Shown here piece after piece: positions 30,254 to 36,573 of a DNA stretch of 40,892 nucleotides (the stretch's first letter is position 1; every line of letters starts with the position of its first letter). The notes below the pieces were generated by a model. That model did not search any database and had not been told where the DNA came from. It worked only from the letters and a program-made list of their open reading frames with translations. The stretch lies in assembly GCA_964505555.1 (NCBI GenBank), contig CAZDIO010000112.1, positions 1-40,892 of the forward strand, read 5' to 3'. The position numbers and the translations under genes were made by a program. The stretch comes from CAZDIO01 sp964505555. GTDB taxonomy: Bacteria; Bdellovibrionota_C; UBA2361; SZUA-149; CAZDIO01.

Positions 30254-30979
30254 ATGACAAAGTATTACAAACACCCAAAGTTTGGAATGGTTTACGGCAC
30301 TGCAGTAACAACGCCTATTGGTAGACTTGTTTGGACGCAGAATCTTGTTACTCCGAAGGCACCGCCTCCTCCTAAGCCAGGAGAAGCTCCGGGATCTCCG
30401 CGCTACGAAGTAACGCTGTTGATTGAAAAAGGTCCAACAGCTGATGCTTTCATGAAAGAGCTGAAGGCCATGTCAGACGAAATGGCAGATCTCTTTAACG
30501 ATAAGCGCCCTGCAAAGCTTGGTGACTTCCGCATCTTACAAGACGGCGATGAGATGGATATGGAGAAATACCCTTACTACAAAAATCGCTGGATCTTAGT
30601 TGGCCGTAACGCTAACAAAGTAGAAGACATTGTTGACAAGAAAAAGCAGCGTATTGAAGCGTCAACTGTCCTTGGCGGTATGAAAGGGCGGCTTGTAGTA
30701 ACTCCGCTTATCACGTCACATGGACTAAGTTTTAAGCTTGGTGCTGTGCAGGTAACTGAAGACGATGGCACCCGCTACGGTGGCGGTGTTAAAGACATGA
30801 CCACGTTGCTTGACGTTATCGAAGATTTACCCGACGAACCTACAGAAACCGAGGTTGCAGCTAATCAAGTGCTCGGTGCACCAACAGCAACTGAAGCGGT
30901 TACAGAAACGCCGAAAACACCGATTGGTGCTGGTGGGAAAGCCGCACGAGGAAAAACGGCAGCGCTAGACTTGTTGTAA
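30254..30979 (+). CDS. DUF2815 family, probable single-stranded DNA-binding protein
   Basis: A 241-residue protein starting TKYYKHPKFGMVYGTAVTTPIGRLVWTQNLVTP, the N-terminus of DUF2815 proteins, followed by PRYEVTLLIEKGPTADAF, FRILQDGDEMDMEKYP and GRLVVTPLITSHGLSFKLGAVQVTEDD. The family has an OB-fold-like beta body and an acidic or flexible C-terminus (PTETEVAANQVLGAPTATEAV...AALDLL). It is repeatedly found next to DUF2800 and polymerase genes, so an SSB role is inferred. A good RBS, AAGGA, precedes the ATG. Last gene of the operon begun at 25235; terminator at 31090-31126. Confidence 0.85.
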   Translation: MTKYYKHPKFGMVYGTAVTTPIGRLVWTQNLVTPKAPPPPKPGEAPGSPRYEVTLLIEKGPTADAFMKELKAMSDEMADLFNDKRPAKLGDFRILQDGDEMDMEKYPYYKNRWILVGRNANKVEDIVDKKKQRIEASTVLGGMKGRLVVTPLITSHGLSFKLGAVQVTEDDGTRYGGGVKDMTTLLDVIEDLPDEPTETEVAANQVLGAPTATEAVTETPKTPIGAGGKAARGKTAALDLL

Positions 30980-31089
30980 AATATATGGGCCGATCTTTCC
31001 GCATGTGACAAAGATCTTAAATCGGGGCAGAAGGTGCTCCAGCCAACTTTTTAAATTGTTGTGTTGAGTAAAGAGTGAAAGCTCTTTGG

Positions 31090-31126
31090 CCCGTAGTAGT
31101 TTTTTGATGAGCTACTACGGGTTTTT
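31090..31126 (+). terminator. Rho-independent terminator
   Basis: CCCGTAGTAG (31090-31099) pairs with CTACTACGGG (31112-31121), 10 perfect pairs, loop TTTTTTGATGAG, followed by TTTTT. It ends the replication operon 111 bases after DUF2815. A weaker GATCTTT/AAAGATC hairpin lies upstream near 30995-31019. Confidence 0.9.
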
Positions 31127-31128
31127 CT

Positions 31129-31157
31129 TTGACAAAGTTTTACATTGATGGTAAGGT
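31129..31157 (+). promoter_or_regulatory. Sigma-70-type promoter of accessory block
   Basis: -35 TTGACA (31129-31134), spacer 17 bp, -10 TAAGGT (31152-31157). It begins three bases after the terminator T-run and drives the operon starting at 31188, whose transcript would have a leader of about 25 nt. Confidence 0.7.
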
Positions 31158-31187
31158 GGGTAAACTATTTTTCTTATTGGTGAAATA

Positions 31188-31364
31188 ATGGGCATCGTTG
31201 AAATCATCCTGCTGACTATCGCTTGCGGCGTTGCGACTTTGCAAATTGATAAGGCACTAGACCCGCCTGCAAAGCCGCCATTCAAGAGCGAAGCGCCCAC
31301 ACAGGACGGTTCGCTCTACTTCAAGCCTGAGATTAAGATTAATGGGAAGAGGGCGGATGTATGA
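31188..31364 (+). CDS. Small membrane-anchored protein
   Basis: A 58-residue protein: MGIVEIILLTIACGVATLQI is a short membrane helix, then a Pro/Lys-rich periplasmic or cytoplasmic tail (DKALDPPAKPPFKSEAPTQ) and a polar end. GGTGAA lies before the ATG. It is the first gene after the promoter; its stop overlaps the next ATG (ATGA). An analogous small gene begins many phage accessory operons. The function is unknown. Confidence 0.7.
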   Translation: MGIVEIILLTIACGVATLQIDKALDPPAKPPFKSEAPTQDGSLYFKPEIKINGKRADV

Positions 31365-31609
31365 GTCAGAGAATAACGATTGATGGCGTGGAGTACGAGC
31401 TGTGCGAATCTACGTCGGGAGCACAGACGCACATCTTCAGCTTTCGCAAAGTCGAGCAGCCCAAGGAGAGCGAGAGGTTGTGGAGGAAGGTGTGCCGCCG
31501 CGCTGATGGTGGAGCTTGTATGCCGAATTCAACTTCAAGATGGGCTCAGTTCGGAGAAGCTTTAACCGACTACATTCTTCAAAGGGTGAGGGAGGATCTA
31601 GGCAAATGA
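31361..31609 (+). CDS. Small hypothetical protein
   Basis: An 82-residue protein starting MSQRITIDGVEYELCESTSGAQTHIF, a strand-turn start ending in Phe-rich FSFRKVEQPKESERLW, then a C-x8-C pair (CRRADGGAC) and helix ALTDYILQRVREDLGK. The N-terminal MSQRITIDGVEYEL pattern is common to small phage early proteins with no known function. Both ends overlap neighbours by ATGA, so it is translated as part of a coupled chain. Confidence 0.72.
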   Translation: MSQRITIDGVEYELCESTSGAQTHIFSFRKVEQPKESERLWRKVCRRADGGACMPNSTSRWAQFGEALTDYILQRVREDLGK

Positions 31610-31767
31610 TTTCAGCATGTGTGCTTTTGGCAATGGGGTTGCTTCAGTTCGGGGTGCTGGCTGGCGAAGCCTCGGACGGAGCAGAGCCAAAGAACGCCGC
31701 CCCTAGGCTAATTGGCTGCTTCATCTCTGTGTTTATCGGAGCTGGCGATTTATGGATTTGGAAATGA
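31606..31767 (+). CDS. Small membrane protein
   Basis: A 53-residue protein. ATG 31606 overlaps the upstream TGA (ATGA) and follows GGAGG by ten bases; a start upstream at 31516 would overlap most of the previous gene and lacks a site. Two hydrophobic segments, MISACVLLAMGLLQFGVLA and RLIGCFISVFIGAGDLWI, flank a short polar loop, so two membrane passes are likely. The function is unknown. It may form a pore or an anchor in the accessory block. Confidence 0.65.
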   Translation: MISACVLLAMGLLQFGVLAGEASDGAEPKNAAPRLIGCFISVFIGAGDLWIWK

Positions 31768-32069
31768 TTGCTGAGAAATTGCCGGGACAAGATGTGTTTT
31801 TGATAGTGAGCAATGGGGGCCATTGGACGGGATACAACAGCGAAGAGATAGCGCGAATGGAGGTTTTTGATTGGGCGGTTGAAGGCAAAGACTACCAGAT
31901 TCAAAAGCGTCGAATGTTTTCGAATAACGACCTTCGCGCCCTGATTACGCAGGCGGTTGAGATGGCGAGGGAGATTAAGCAGAGCCATGAAAGCTTTCCG
32001 CTGCTCGAAGAGGAGTGTGAGTACACCACCGCCGAAATCGTGGAGAAGTTGATGGGGGATGAGAAATGA
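31764..32069 (+). CDS. Hypothetical with shared C-terminal module
   Basis: A 101-residue protein. Start 31764 (MIAEKLPGQD) is chosen because it continues the ATGA-overlap chain and matches the start of the next gene (MSAEKLLPC). The N-terminal half (DVFLIVSNGGHWTGYNSEEIARMEVFDWAVEG) is unique. The C-terminal half, DLRALITQAVEMARE and YTTAEIVEKLMGDEK, is nearly the same as that of the 32066-32395 gene, so the two arose by duplication of a C-terminal module with different N-termini. The function of the module is unknown; it looks helical. Confidence 0.75.
   Translation: MIAEKLPGQDVFLIVSNGGHWTGYNSEEIARMEVFDWAVEGKDYQIQKRRMFSNNDLRALITQAVEMAREIKQSHESFPLLEEECEYTTAEIVEKLMGDEK
31929..31969 (+). repeat. 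41-bp module repeat, copy 1
   Basis: GACCTTCGCGCCCTGATTAC followed by 21 further bases matches 32231-32271 with two mismatches in 41. It lies inside two genes in the same reading frame (DLRALIT/xAVxMA). A second similar block begins TACACCACCGCCGAAAT at 32022 and 32342. Confidence 0.85.
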
Positions 32070-32395
32070 GCGCTGAGAAATTGCTGCCGTGTGCTCATTG
32101 CGGCGCGGTCCCAAATTTGTTTCGAGAGCGCAATGAGTTTTGGCGAGTGGTCTGTCATGGCTGTGATATGCGAACTGGCGCTGTCTATCCGCCAGACGCA
32201 GCAGTTACAACTTGGAACCGCCGCACTCCCGACCTTCGCGCCCTGATTACGGAGGCGGTTAAGATGGCGAGATATAACAAGGGCACTAAAGAGGAGATTA
32301 GCCTCTACATTACGCCTAGTCCTTATGACTTTGAGCCGAAATACACCACCGCCGAAATAGTGGAGAAGTTACTGAGGGATGAGAATGGAAAGTGA
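32066..32395 (+). CDS. Lar-like zinc-finger protein with shared C-terminal module
   Basis: A 109-residue protein. Residues ~8-55 have CAHCG...WRVVCHGCDMRTGAV...AVTTWNRRT, the zinc-ribbon and WNRR ending of Lar restriction-alleviation family proteins, which modulate type I restriction in Rac and phages. The C-terminal ~55 residues (DLRALITEAVKMAR and YTTAEIVEKLLRDENGK) duplicate the end of the previous gene. The domain fusion is unusual. A role in protecting phage DNA is inferred from family only. ATGA overlap upstream; its stop lies inside the next start region. Confidence 0.78.
   Translation: MSAEKLLPCAHCGAVPNLFRERNEFWRVVCHGCDMRTGAVYPPDAAVTTWNRRTPDLRALITEAVKMARYNKGTKEEISLYITPSPYDFEPKYTTAEIVEKLLRDENGK
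32231..32271 (+). repeat. 41-bp module repeat, copy 2
   Basis: Second copy of the repeat at 31929-31969; the differences are C to G and G to A. Both copies are coding, so recombination between them would swap N-terminal domains while keeping the shared C-terminal module in frame. Confidence 0.85.
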
Positions 32396-32615
32396 ATTCT
32401 TGCATTGGCTAAAGATGTTCTTTTATCCCTCAGAGCGTGAGCAGAATATTGCAAAGGTTAAAGCCTACATCCAGCAGCTTCAGCGCGAGGCGTTTGAGGC
32501 GGGGAGAGATCGCTACGTCGTTAACGATAGAACTATTTTGACCCACGAAATGATGCCGAAGTTTTTTACTTTTGAAGATTGGCAAGCGAGCAAGGGGGAT
32601 GAGAATGGAAAGTAA
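32385..32615 (+). CDS. Small hypothetical, WQASKGDENGK end
   Basis: A 76-residue protein starting MESEFLHWLKMFFYPSEREQN at ATG 32385; GAGGGATGAGA precedes. A helical stretch IAKVKAYIQQLQREAFEAGRDRY leads to DRTILTHEMMPKFFTFEDWQASKGDENGK. The last WQAS and DENGK are similar to those of the neighbouring genes, and its 3' junction (GATGAGAATGGAAAGT) repeats the one at its own 5' end. Probably a product of module duplication. The function is unknown. Confidence 0.68.
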   Translation: MESEFLHWLKMFFYPSEREQNIAKVKAYIQQLQREAFEAGRDRYVVNDRTILTHEMMPKFFTFEDWQASKGDENGK

Positions 32616-32904
32616 GTTGGTAGTGCCTGACGATTTTCAAAAGTTTTGCAGCTTACTACCTCGCAAAGCTCTAGTGTCGCTTTCTATGCATGACTTGCGG
32701 GAGATTTGGGATATTTCCAAACAGCGCGAGCACAAGGCGTGGGACCGTGCGCGAGAGATGCGCGTGACAAGCGGCTGCCCTGATTTCTGCGGCGAGGTAG
32801 ACGGGCAAACGATGAGTTATGAGACGTTTGAAGAATGGAAGCGCGAAAGCGCGACTGAGAGCGAAGCGAACTGGCAAGCGAGCAAGGATAAGGAGAGCAA
32901 ATGA
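32605..32904 (+). CDS. Small hypothetical, paralogous ends
   Basis: A 99-residue protein. ATG 32605 (MESKLVVPDDFQKF) matches the start of the previous gene (MESEF) at DNA level, so it is preferred to the ORF's upstream codon. The middle is charged helical (LREIWDISKQREHKAWDRAREMRV), with a C-x4-C pair (CPDFC). It ends WQASKDKESK, echoing the previous gene. The stop overlaps the next start (ATGA). A duplicated terminal module again appears. The function is unknown. Confidence 0.7.
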   Translation: MESKLVVPDDFQKFCSLLPRKALVSLSMHDLREIWDISKQREHKAWDRAREMRVTSGCPDFCGEVDGQTMSYETFEEWKRESATESEANWQASKDKESK

Positions 32905-33134
32905 AAAAGTTACGAAAGAGTGTGTACCGCAATGCAGAGTGGAGCATTAACGACCGTGGGGATGGCGCGACAACTACAGAGGAAGCCCGACTTGCCGTGC
33001 TCATGGACATTCGCACGGAGCTGCAAACGCTTAACCGATACATCAGACGCCGTAATTGCCTCGACATTCCGAATATTTTGCGGCGTATAGAGAAAAACAC
33101 AAAGAAGCGGAAGTACAGAAGGAAGCGCAAGTAA
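32901..33134 (+). CDS. Conserved small phage protein
   Basis: A 77-residue basic protein starting MKKLRKSVYRNAEW. The centre DGATTTEEARLAVLMDIRTELQTLNRYI resembles a common phage protein family of unknown function (DGATTTEEARLAVLMDIR-type), and the end is a Lys/Arg-rich tail (KNTKKRKYRRKRK), perhaps for nucleic acid binding. A Cys (NCLDIPNIL) lies in the middle. Last gene of the coupled chain; the 315-bp structured noncoding stretch follows at once. ATGA overlap with the preceding gene. Confidence 0.78.
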   Translation: MKKLRKSVYRNAEWSINDRGDGATTTEEARLAVLMDIRTELQTLNRYIRRRNCLDIPNILRRIEKNTKKRKYRRKRK

Positions 33135-33140
33135 CCCCCT

Positions 33141-33280
33141 GCGCCAGCTCTCTTCGGGGCGCTGGTGGAGTGGGTTGTTTGCGTGAGTGGATGAAACGTG
33201 ACGTGTGCGAAGACTCGACCAATTGGAGGTACACCGAAGTAATCGAGCCAAAGGTTCGACTCCTTTAGCAGCCCACTCCA
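33141..33280 (+). ncRNA. Structured RNA with tRNA-like T arm
   Basis: A 13-bp perfect stem with three G-U pairs joins GGAGTGGGTTGTT (33167-33179) and AGCAGCCCACTCC (33267-33279). The inner seven pairs continue directly into a T-arm-like hairpin AAAGG-TTCGACT-CCTTT (33250-33266). A D-arm-like stem (CGTG/CGTG with an AGTGGA loop) follows the 5' strand, and GTGTGC/GTACAC pairs across the middle. No standard anticodon arm or CCA end can be drawn. Upstream, CGCCAGC/GCTGGTG forms another hairpin. Possibly a degenerate or specialised tRNA-like RNA. Confidence 0.4.
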
Positions 33281-33281
33281 A

Positions 33282-33338
33282 CCGCCCCGGCCTTCGGTTG
33301 TGTGTTTGACATAGTCGAAATGAGACGGGGCGGGTTTT
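33282..33338 (+). terminator. Terminator-like G/C stem with T-run
   Basis: CCGCCCC (33282-33288) pairs with GGGGCGG (33327-33333), followed by GTTTTATAG. The 38-nt loop contains a CGGTT that can alternatively pair with AACCG just upstream. Probably ends transcription from 31129. The remaining gap to 33449 holds a CCCGGC/GCCGGG stem (about 33364-33417) with an ATCG/CGAT hairpin inside, followed by TTTTTT. Confidence 0.5.
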
Positions 33339-33449
33339 ATAGATTTACTTGCAAGTATGGGTGGCCCGGCACCCGACTCCTACCAACGCAGGGATCGAGA
33401 AGCGATAGCGCCGGGAACTTTTTTAGTTTGAGAACGGGAGAAGAGGAAG

Positions 33450-33821
33450 ATGAGCGAGAAAACTTTCAAGATCGTGAATGACGATATTTCGGACGGCTAC
33501 CACACTTTTGATGAGCTATACGACCATCGAAACATGCTTTGGATCTCCCTCGCCTTGATGATGGATGACCGTTCAGACTTCAAGGTCGAGTGGGTGCGGG
33601 AGCACTTTGCCGGATGGGATTTAATAGTGGTCGAGGACTACAGCAGGCAAACGCAGGAAATGCCCTACGAGCATAAGCAACTCAGTTACCACGTTCCCGC
33701 GAAGCTGCGGCCCTTGTACGAGGCGCGACTAAAGGAGATTGCGGCCATGGATCACAAATTCGACGGGCACACATCGCAAGATGTTTTAGCTCGACTGGAA
33801 AAGTTCATTCGCGGTTTTTAG
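33450..33821 (+). CDS. Conserved phage protein (DISDGYHTFDELYxHR type)
   Basis: A 123-residue protein starting MSEKTFKIVNDDISDGYHTFDELYDHRNMLWISLALMM, a highly recognisable phage protein start. It continues with WVREHFAGWDLIVVE and QLSYHVPAKLRPLY, also conserved (the GWDL and LSYHxP motifs). Sometimes described as a WDGH-domain protein of unknown function. A polar helical end follows (AMDHKFDGHTSQDVLARLEKF). GAGAAGAGGAAG before the ATG is a strong binding site. Start of a new set of genes after the structured intergenic RNA. Confidence 0.85.
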   Translation: MSEKTFKIVNDDISDGYHTFDELYDHRNMLWISLALMMDDRSDFKVEWVREHFAGWDLIVVEDYSRQTQEMPYEHKQLSYHVPAKLRPLYEARLKEIAAMDHKFDGHTSQDVLARLEKFIRGF

Positions 33822-33852
33822 GCAACAGAAAACTGAAACTGGAGACTAAGAA

Positions 33853-34353
33853 ATGTCAATTTTAGGTCAAGAAGCGCACGATTTTCTGCTCAAAAATGGA
33901 GCAAGACGATGGGACTTATTACTAGGATATGCGAATGGCGAAGTCTCGGTTTCTATTGTAGAGGTGGCCTTCCCGGAGAACGGGAAGAATAAGCCCGTTG
34001 AGTGGTACAAGCTTGGCGATGTTATCAACGGGTTCGATGGGTATCCTAACCACCATTTAAAGGAACTCTTCCCAGTCTCCAATTTAGTTTTGTACCGACC
34101 GGCGTTCAAAGACCCCTCTACGGCGCTTGCTATTACTCAGCACGGCCAACACCACGACCAATTAGATTTCATTGCGACTTTCGTTCCCGACAAAACCTCT
34201 CGCGCAAAAATGCTGAGAGCCGAAGCGGATGAAGTCGAGAAGTCTTTAGAGCGCGACATGAAAAGCCTCGAAGAAGGAGTTCGGAGCACTAAGGCTACGG
34301 TCAATCGCACACGCGCAGATTTTCTTCAGCGCATAGAAGATTTACTGCGTTAG
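33853..34353 (+). CDS. Hypothetical protein with coiled-coil end
   Basis: A 166-residue protein. The first 110 residues are compact and mixed (GARRWDLLLGYANGEVSVSIVEVAFPEN, WYKLGDVINGFDGY), with no membrane segment. The last 60 (RAKMLRAEADEVEKSLERDMKSLEEGVRSTKATV) are a heptad-rich coiled coil suggesting oligomerisation. I do not recognise the family. The gene stands with 31-46 bp gaps on both sides, unlike the overlapping genes around it. The start ATG follows GGAGACTAAGAA. Confidence 0.75.
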   Translation: MSILGQEAHDFLLKNGARRWDLLLGYANGEVSVSIVEVAFPENGKNKPVEWYKLGDVINGFDGYPNHHLKELFPVSNLVLYRPAFKDPSTALAITQHGQHHDQLDFIATFVPDKTSRAKMLRAEADEVEKSLERDMKSLEEGVRSTKATVNRTRADFLQRIEDLLR

Positions 34354-34399
34354 TAACGAGAATTGGAAAACTGAGGAGAAAACGTAATTACGGAGGGTT

Positions 34400-34810
34400 A
34401 TGGGAGTCGATGCAAGAATGATAGCGCACTGGAAGTCCGTTCCAAATGACAAGGGGATAATCTCTGAGCTGTTTAGAGTAATGGGATACGAGTCCGAATT
34501 CGAGTGGATAGACGATCTAACTCTCGCCTCGGAGTTGGACATGGATCGTTACTACGGACCCGAGTATGAGCGCGGGATGAATTACCCGAAGCATTGCGGG
34601 TTAATGATGGCGCTTATCGCGAGCGGCGCGGAGGTGTTTTACGGCGGCGATTGTGGCGACCGCCTCCCGCATTACACGCTCGATACGGTCGTTAAGTTGA
34701 TGGAATATTACATGCAATATGCATCACGGCATTATCGTGATGAGAGCGCCCCGGCGCTCGATTTGGAGTATGGCCCGATTGCACCACAAGAGTTTAGGGC
34801 TGATGACTAA
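34400..34810 (+). CDS. Hypothetical acidic protein
   Basis: A 136-residue protein. The start MGVDARMIAHWKSVPNDKGIISELF follows GGAGGG a few bases upstream. An acidic middle (YESEFEWIDDLTLASELDMDRYYGPEYERGMNYPKHCG) is followed by a hydrophobic stretch (LMMALIASGAEVFYGGD) and a helical YTLDTVVKLMEYYMQYAS. The composition is uniform and no motif is recognised. Likely cytosolic. Situated in the higher-GC accessory region of unknown genes. Confidence 0.75.
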   Translation: MGVDARMIAHWKSVPNDKGIISELFRVMGYESEFEWIDDLTLASELDMDRYYGPEYERGMNYPKHCGLMMALIASGAEVFYGGDCGDRLPHYTLDTVVKLMEYYMQYASRHYRDESAPALDLEYGPIAPQEFRADD

Positions 34811-34831
34811 CCCCACCGAGTGGAGATGAGG

Positions 34832-35050
34832 ATGAAAGAGTTCCCGATGCACATATACTCAAGTCGAGCATTGCCGCGCCTCGTGTCTTTAACCACCGAG
34901 GAAGCGAGAGCGATTGCTGTGCAAACACTCATTGAGGAGCTTGGGCATATCAAAATTTCCGTGCCCGTTGCTCGGGATAATTCAGAAGAGAAGACGGTAT
35001 ACGCAATGTTTCGGGTGCGCGATTTAATTACACCAACTAACGAGCGATAG
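34832..35050 (+). CDS. Small hypothetical protein
   Basis: A 72-residue protein starting MKEFPMHIYSSRALPRLVSLTTEEARAIAV. The chosen ATG follows GGAG at six bases; upstream in-frame GTG and ATG are possible. It contains a helix TEEARAIAVQTLIEELG, then IKISVPVARDN and MFRVRDLITPTNER. No known family. The following gene begins six bases later. Confidence 0.65.
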   Translation: MKEFPMHIYSSRALPRLVSLTTEEARAIAVQTLIEELGHIKISVPVARDNSEEKTVYAMFRVRDLITPTNER

Positions 35051-35056
35051 GAGCGT

Positions 35057-35260
35057 ATGGAAGAGAAGCAGAAACCGGATGGATATGTGAAGTTTGACGT
35101 AGCGCATCGTCGCCCACTAGTAGATGACACCGGAGTTTTCGCGCCGGGCTTTTCGCACATACAAGTGCATTTCGAGGAAAGCTACAAAATGTCTGAGGGG
35201 TGCGAGTGGCGTCCCGTCAAACTAGTTTTTCTCGACGAGCAGGGGGAGGGGGAGAAGTGA
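35057..35260 (+). CDS. Small hypothetical protein
   Basis: A 67-residue protein starting MEEKQKPDGYVKFDVAHRRPLVDD, with GAGCG before the ATG. Middle FAPGFSHIQVHFEESYKMSEGCEW has one Cys. It ends with an acidic DEQGEGEK. The stop overlaps the next ATG as TGATG. No known family. A soluble beta-rich early protein is the best description. Confidence 0.65.
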   Translation: MEEKQKPDGYVKFDVAHRRPLVDDTGVFAPGFSHIQVHFEESYKMSEGCEWRPVKLVFLDEQGEGEK

Positions 35261-35472
35261 TGGGAAAAGTTTATCGTTACACACGGGCGCAGGTAGAGAG
35301 TGCGCGAGGTCCAGCAGCGATATTCCGAATGTTGTTGGGAATTTTCGCTGTGTTCCTCGCTCTGAACGGCGATTGGTTTTCCGCTTGCTTCATTCTGGCA
35401 TACCAAACTCTCAATAGAATGTGGGATTGGCTAGACCCAATCGAGGTAATTGAACCAACGGAGGCCAAATGA
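35260..35472 (+). CDS. Small membrane protein
   Basis: A 70-residue protein starting at ATG 35260 (TGATG overlap), with a GGAGGGGGAGAAG site just upstream. Basic start (MGKVYRYTRAQVESARG) is followed by one long hydrophobic hairpin-like segment (AIFRMLLGIFAVFLAL, then WFSACFILAYQTL) and an acidic C-terminus (DPIEVIEPTEAK). Probably two membrane passes. The function is unknown. Confidence 0.68.
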   Translation: MGKVYRYTRAQVESARGPAAIFRMLLGIFAVFLALNGDWFSACFILAYQTLNRMWDWLDPIEVIEPTEAK

Positions 35473-35678
35473 CCGACGAAGTAGACGAGGACCGGAGCGA
35501 AGAGAGGACCGCAACGGAGAGGGTGTTGAGGATGTGCGAGGAGTATTGCGATACCCCGACTGAATTGACTGACGGATACGGCAACGCGCGTTTCGACGAA
35601 GAAGATTTTCAGGGCGACTCAAAAAGCGCGAGCGACTTACTGAACTATCTCAAACAAAAGCTATCGGAGGGCGCGTAG
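35469..35678 (+). CDS. Small acidic hypothetical protein
   Basis: A 69-residue strongly acidic protein starting MTDEVDEDRSEERTATERVLRM, overlapped by ATGA with the previous gene. It has a C-x5-C pair (CEEYC near ~24) and a helical C-terminus (SASDLLNYLKQKLSEG). Such negatively charged small phage proteins can mimic DNA or bind host factors, but this is only a possibility. No family recognised. Confidence 0.68.
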   Translation: MTDEVDEDRSEERTATERVLRMCEEYCDTPTELTDGYGNARFDEEDFQGDSKSASDLLNYLKQKLSEGA

Positions 35679-35742
35679 TGAAGCACGCCTCATTAGGGTA
35701 TTATACACCAAATAAGAGTGTTAGATATCTGATGGAGGTCTT

Positions 35743-35904
35743 ATGACGCCTGATCCTGACAGAGAAATTAAGCCCAATGAAGTGATAGCCACTGCGGAAG
35801 ACTTAAGAAGGATACTCGATGAGCACGGGCTGAAAGATGTGCCAGTTTTTGATGTAGTATTGCCAGAACTGCCTAAGAACTTAGATAAGGAGAAAAAGAA
35901 ATGA
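35743..35904 (+). CDS. Short hypothetical protein
   Basis: A 53-residue protein starting MTPDPDREIKPNEVIATAEDL, with GGAGG six bases before ATG. It is Pro/Asp/Lys-rich with a helix RRILDEHGLKDV and ends KNLDKEKKK. Its stop overlaps the next start (ATGA). The strong site and coupling support it as real despite its size. The function is unknown. Confidence 0.65.
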   Translation: MTPDPDREIKPNEVIATAEDLRRILDEHGLKDVPVFDVVLPELPKNLDKEKKK

Positions 35905-36407
35905 CAGAGACACCTAGTTTTTTGAACTCGACGTATACGTCGAACAGCATAGATTTAGGCTCGATGGCCGGCCTGTGGAACGGAGGTACTAGCACTACTG
36001 CCGTTCCGTATGGAGGCTGGCACCCACCGGAAGAACCAGACTATACCAACTTGGAGAAGTACAAGGCTACATTAGTAGAAGCAGTTAAGCACGATATTAA
36101 TTATGGAGTGAAAAAGAAAATGGCAGAAACATATAAGTACCGAATCGTTCAAGTGTTCATCGTTGATACCAACTCAAGCTTGCCGGCTGATAAGGCGATT
36201 CTCTATCGCGGAGAACAGCGCTTTACAGACGCAACCGATCAAGAGCTTTTCTTCGAGCTTGACATCAAAGGCATGCTTGAGAAGCATAATGAGATGCGTG
36301 TCACATACAAGGATAAAAAGCTTTCTAAGGCTGATCATGAAGTGAAGCTAGAGCCAGTACGTGTGCGGGATTTGACAATGAATATTGTTGATGTAGCGAG
36401 ATTTTAG
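35901..36407 (+). CDS. Hypothetical protein
   Basis: A 168-residue protein. First 45 residues Ser/Thr/Gly-rich and disordered (TETPSFLNSTYTSNSIDLGSMAG), then a compact region (KYKATLVEAVKHDINYGVKKKMAETYKYRIVQVFIVDTNSSLPADKAILYRGEQRFTDATDQELFFELDIKGML) that looks like a small alpha/beta domain, and a polar end. No motif I recognise. It sits just before the replication genes at 36409-38707. The function is unknown. Confidence 0.75.
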   Translation: MTETPSFLNSTYTSNSIDLGSMAGLWNGGTSTTAVPYGGWHPPEEPDYTNLEKYKATLVEAVKHDINYGVKKKMAETYKYRIVQVFIVDTNSSLPADKAILYRGEQRFTDATDQELFFELDIKGMLEKHNEMRVTYKDKKLSKADHEVKLEPVRVRDLTMNIVDVARF

Positions 36408-36408
36408 T

Positions 36409-36573
36409 ATGGAAGACACCGATCCATTTGGCCAGAAAGCCCACGACAAGAACTGTCCTGAGCACTCTAAGAGAAAAGGACACTATTGCTTAGAGTGGGA
36501 TGGCTTGTGGATTTGCGAAGACTGCCCTGAGTTCGAGGTATGTAATTGTTTAATTGATGAGAGTAACACATGA
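36409..36573 (+). CDS. Cys-rich, zinc-ribbon-like small protein
   Basis: A 54-residue protein with MEDTDPFGQKAHDKNCPEHSKRKGHYC, then CEDCPEFEVCNC. The CPEH...HYC...CEDC...CNC arrangement suggests one or two metal sites, as in small zinc-ribbon regulators. Starts at ATG 36409 one base after the upstream stop; its own stop overlaps the Gp49-like start. No exact family. Confidence 0.68.
   Translation: MEDTDPFGQKAHDKNCPEHSKRKGHYCLEWDGLWICEDCPEFEVCNCLIDESNT

Noticed and set aside
29594..30274. Minus-strand frame of 226 codons
   Set aside because: Antisense to the DUF2800 gene, whose conserved motifs are clear; no site or promoter on the minus strand.
33141..33280. Phage-encoded tmRNA
   Set aside because: The T-arm TTCGACTCC resembles tmRNA ends, but there is no tag reading frame, no CCA and the segment is far too short.
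33307..33338. TTGACA as a promoter in front of 33450
   Set aside because: No -10-like hexamer lies 15-19 bases downstream; the sequence there is the G/C-rich arm of a hairpin.
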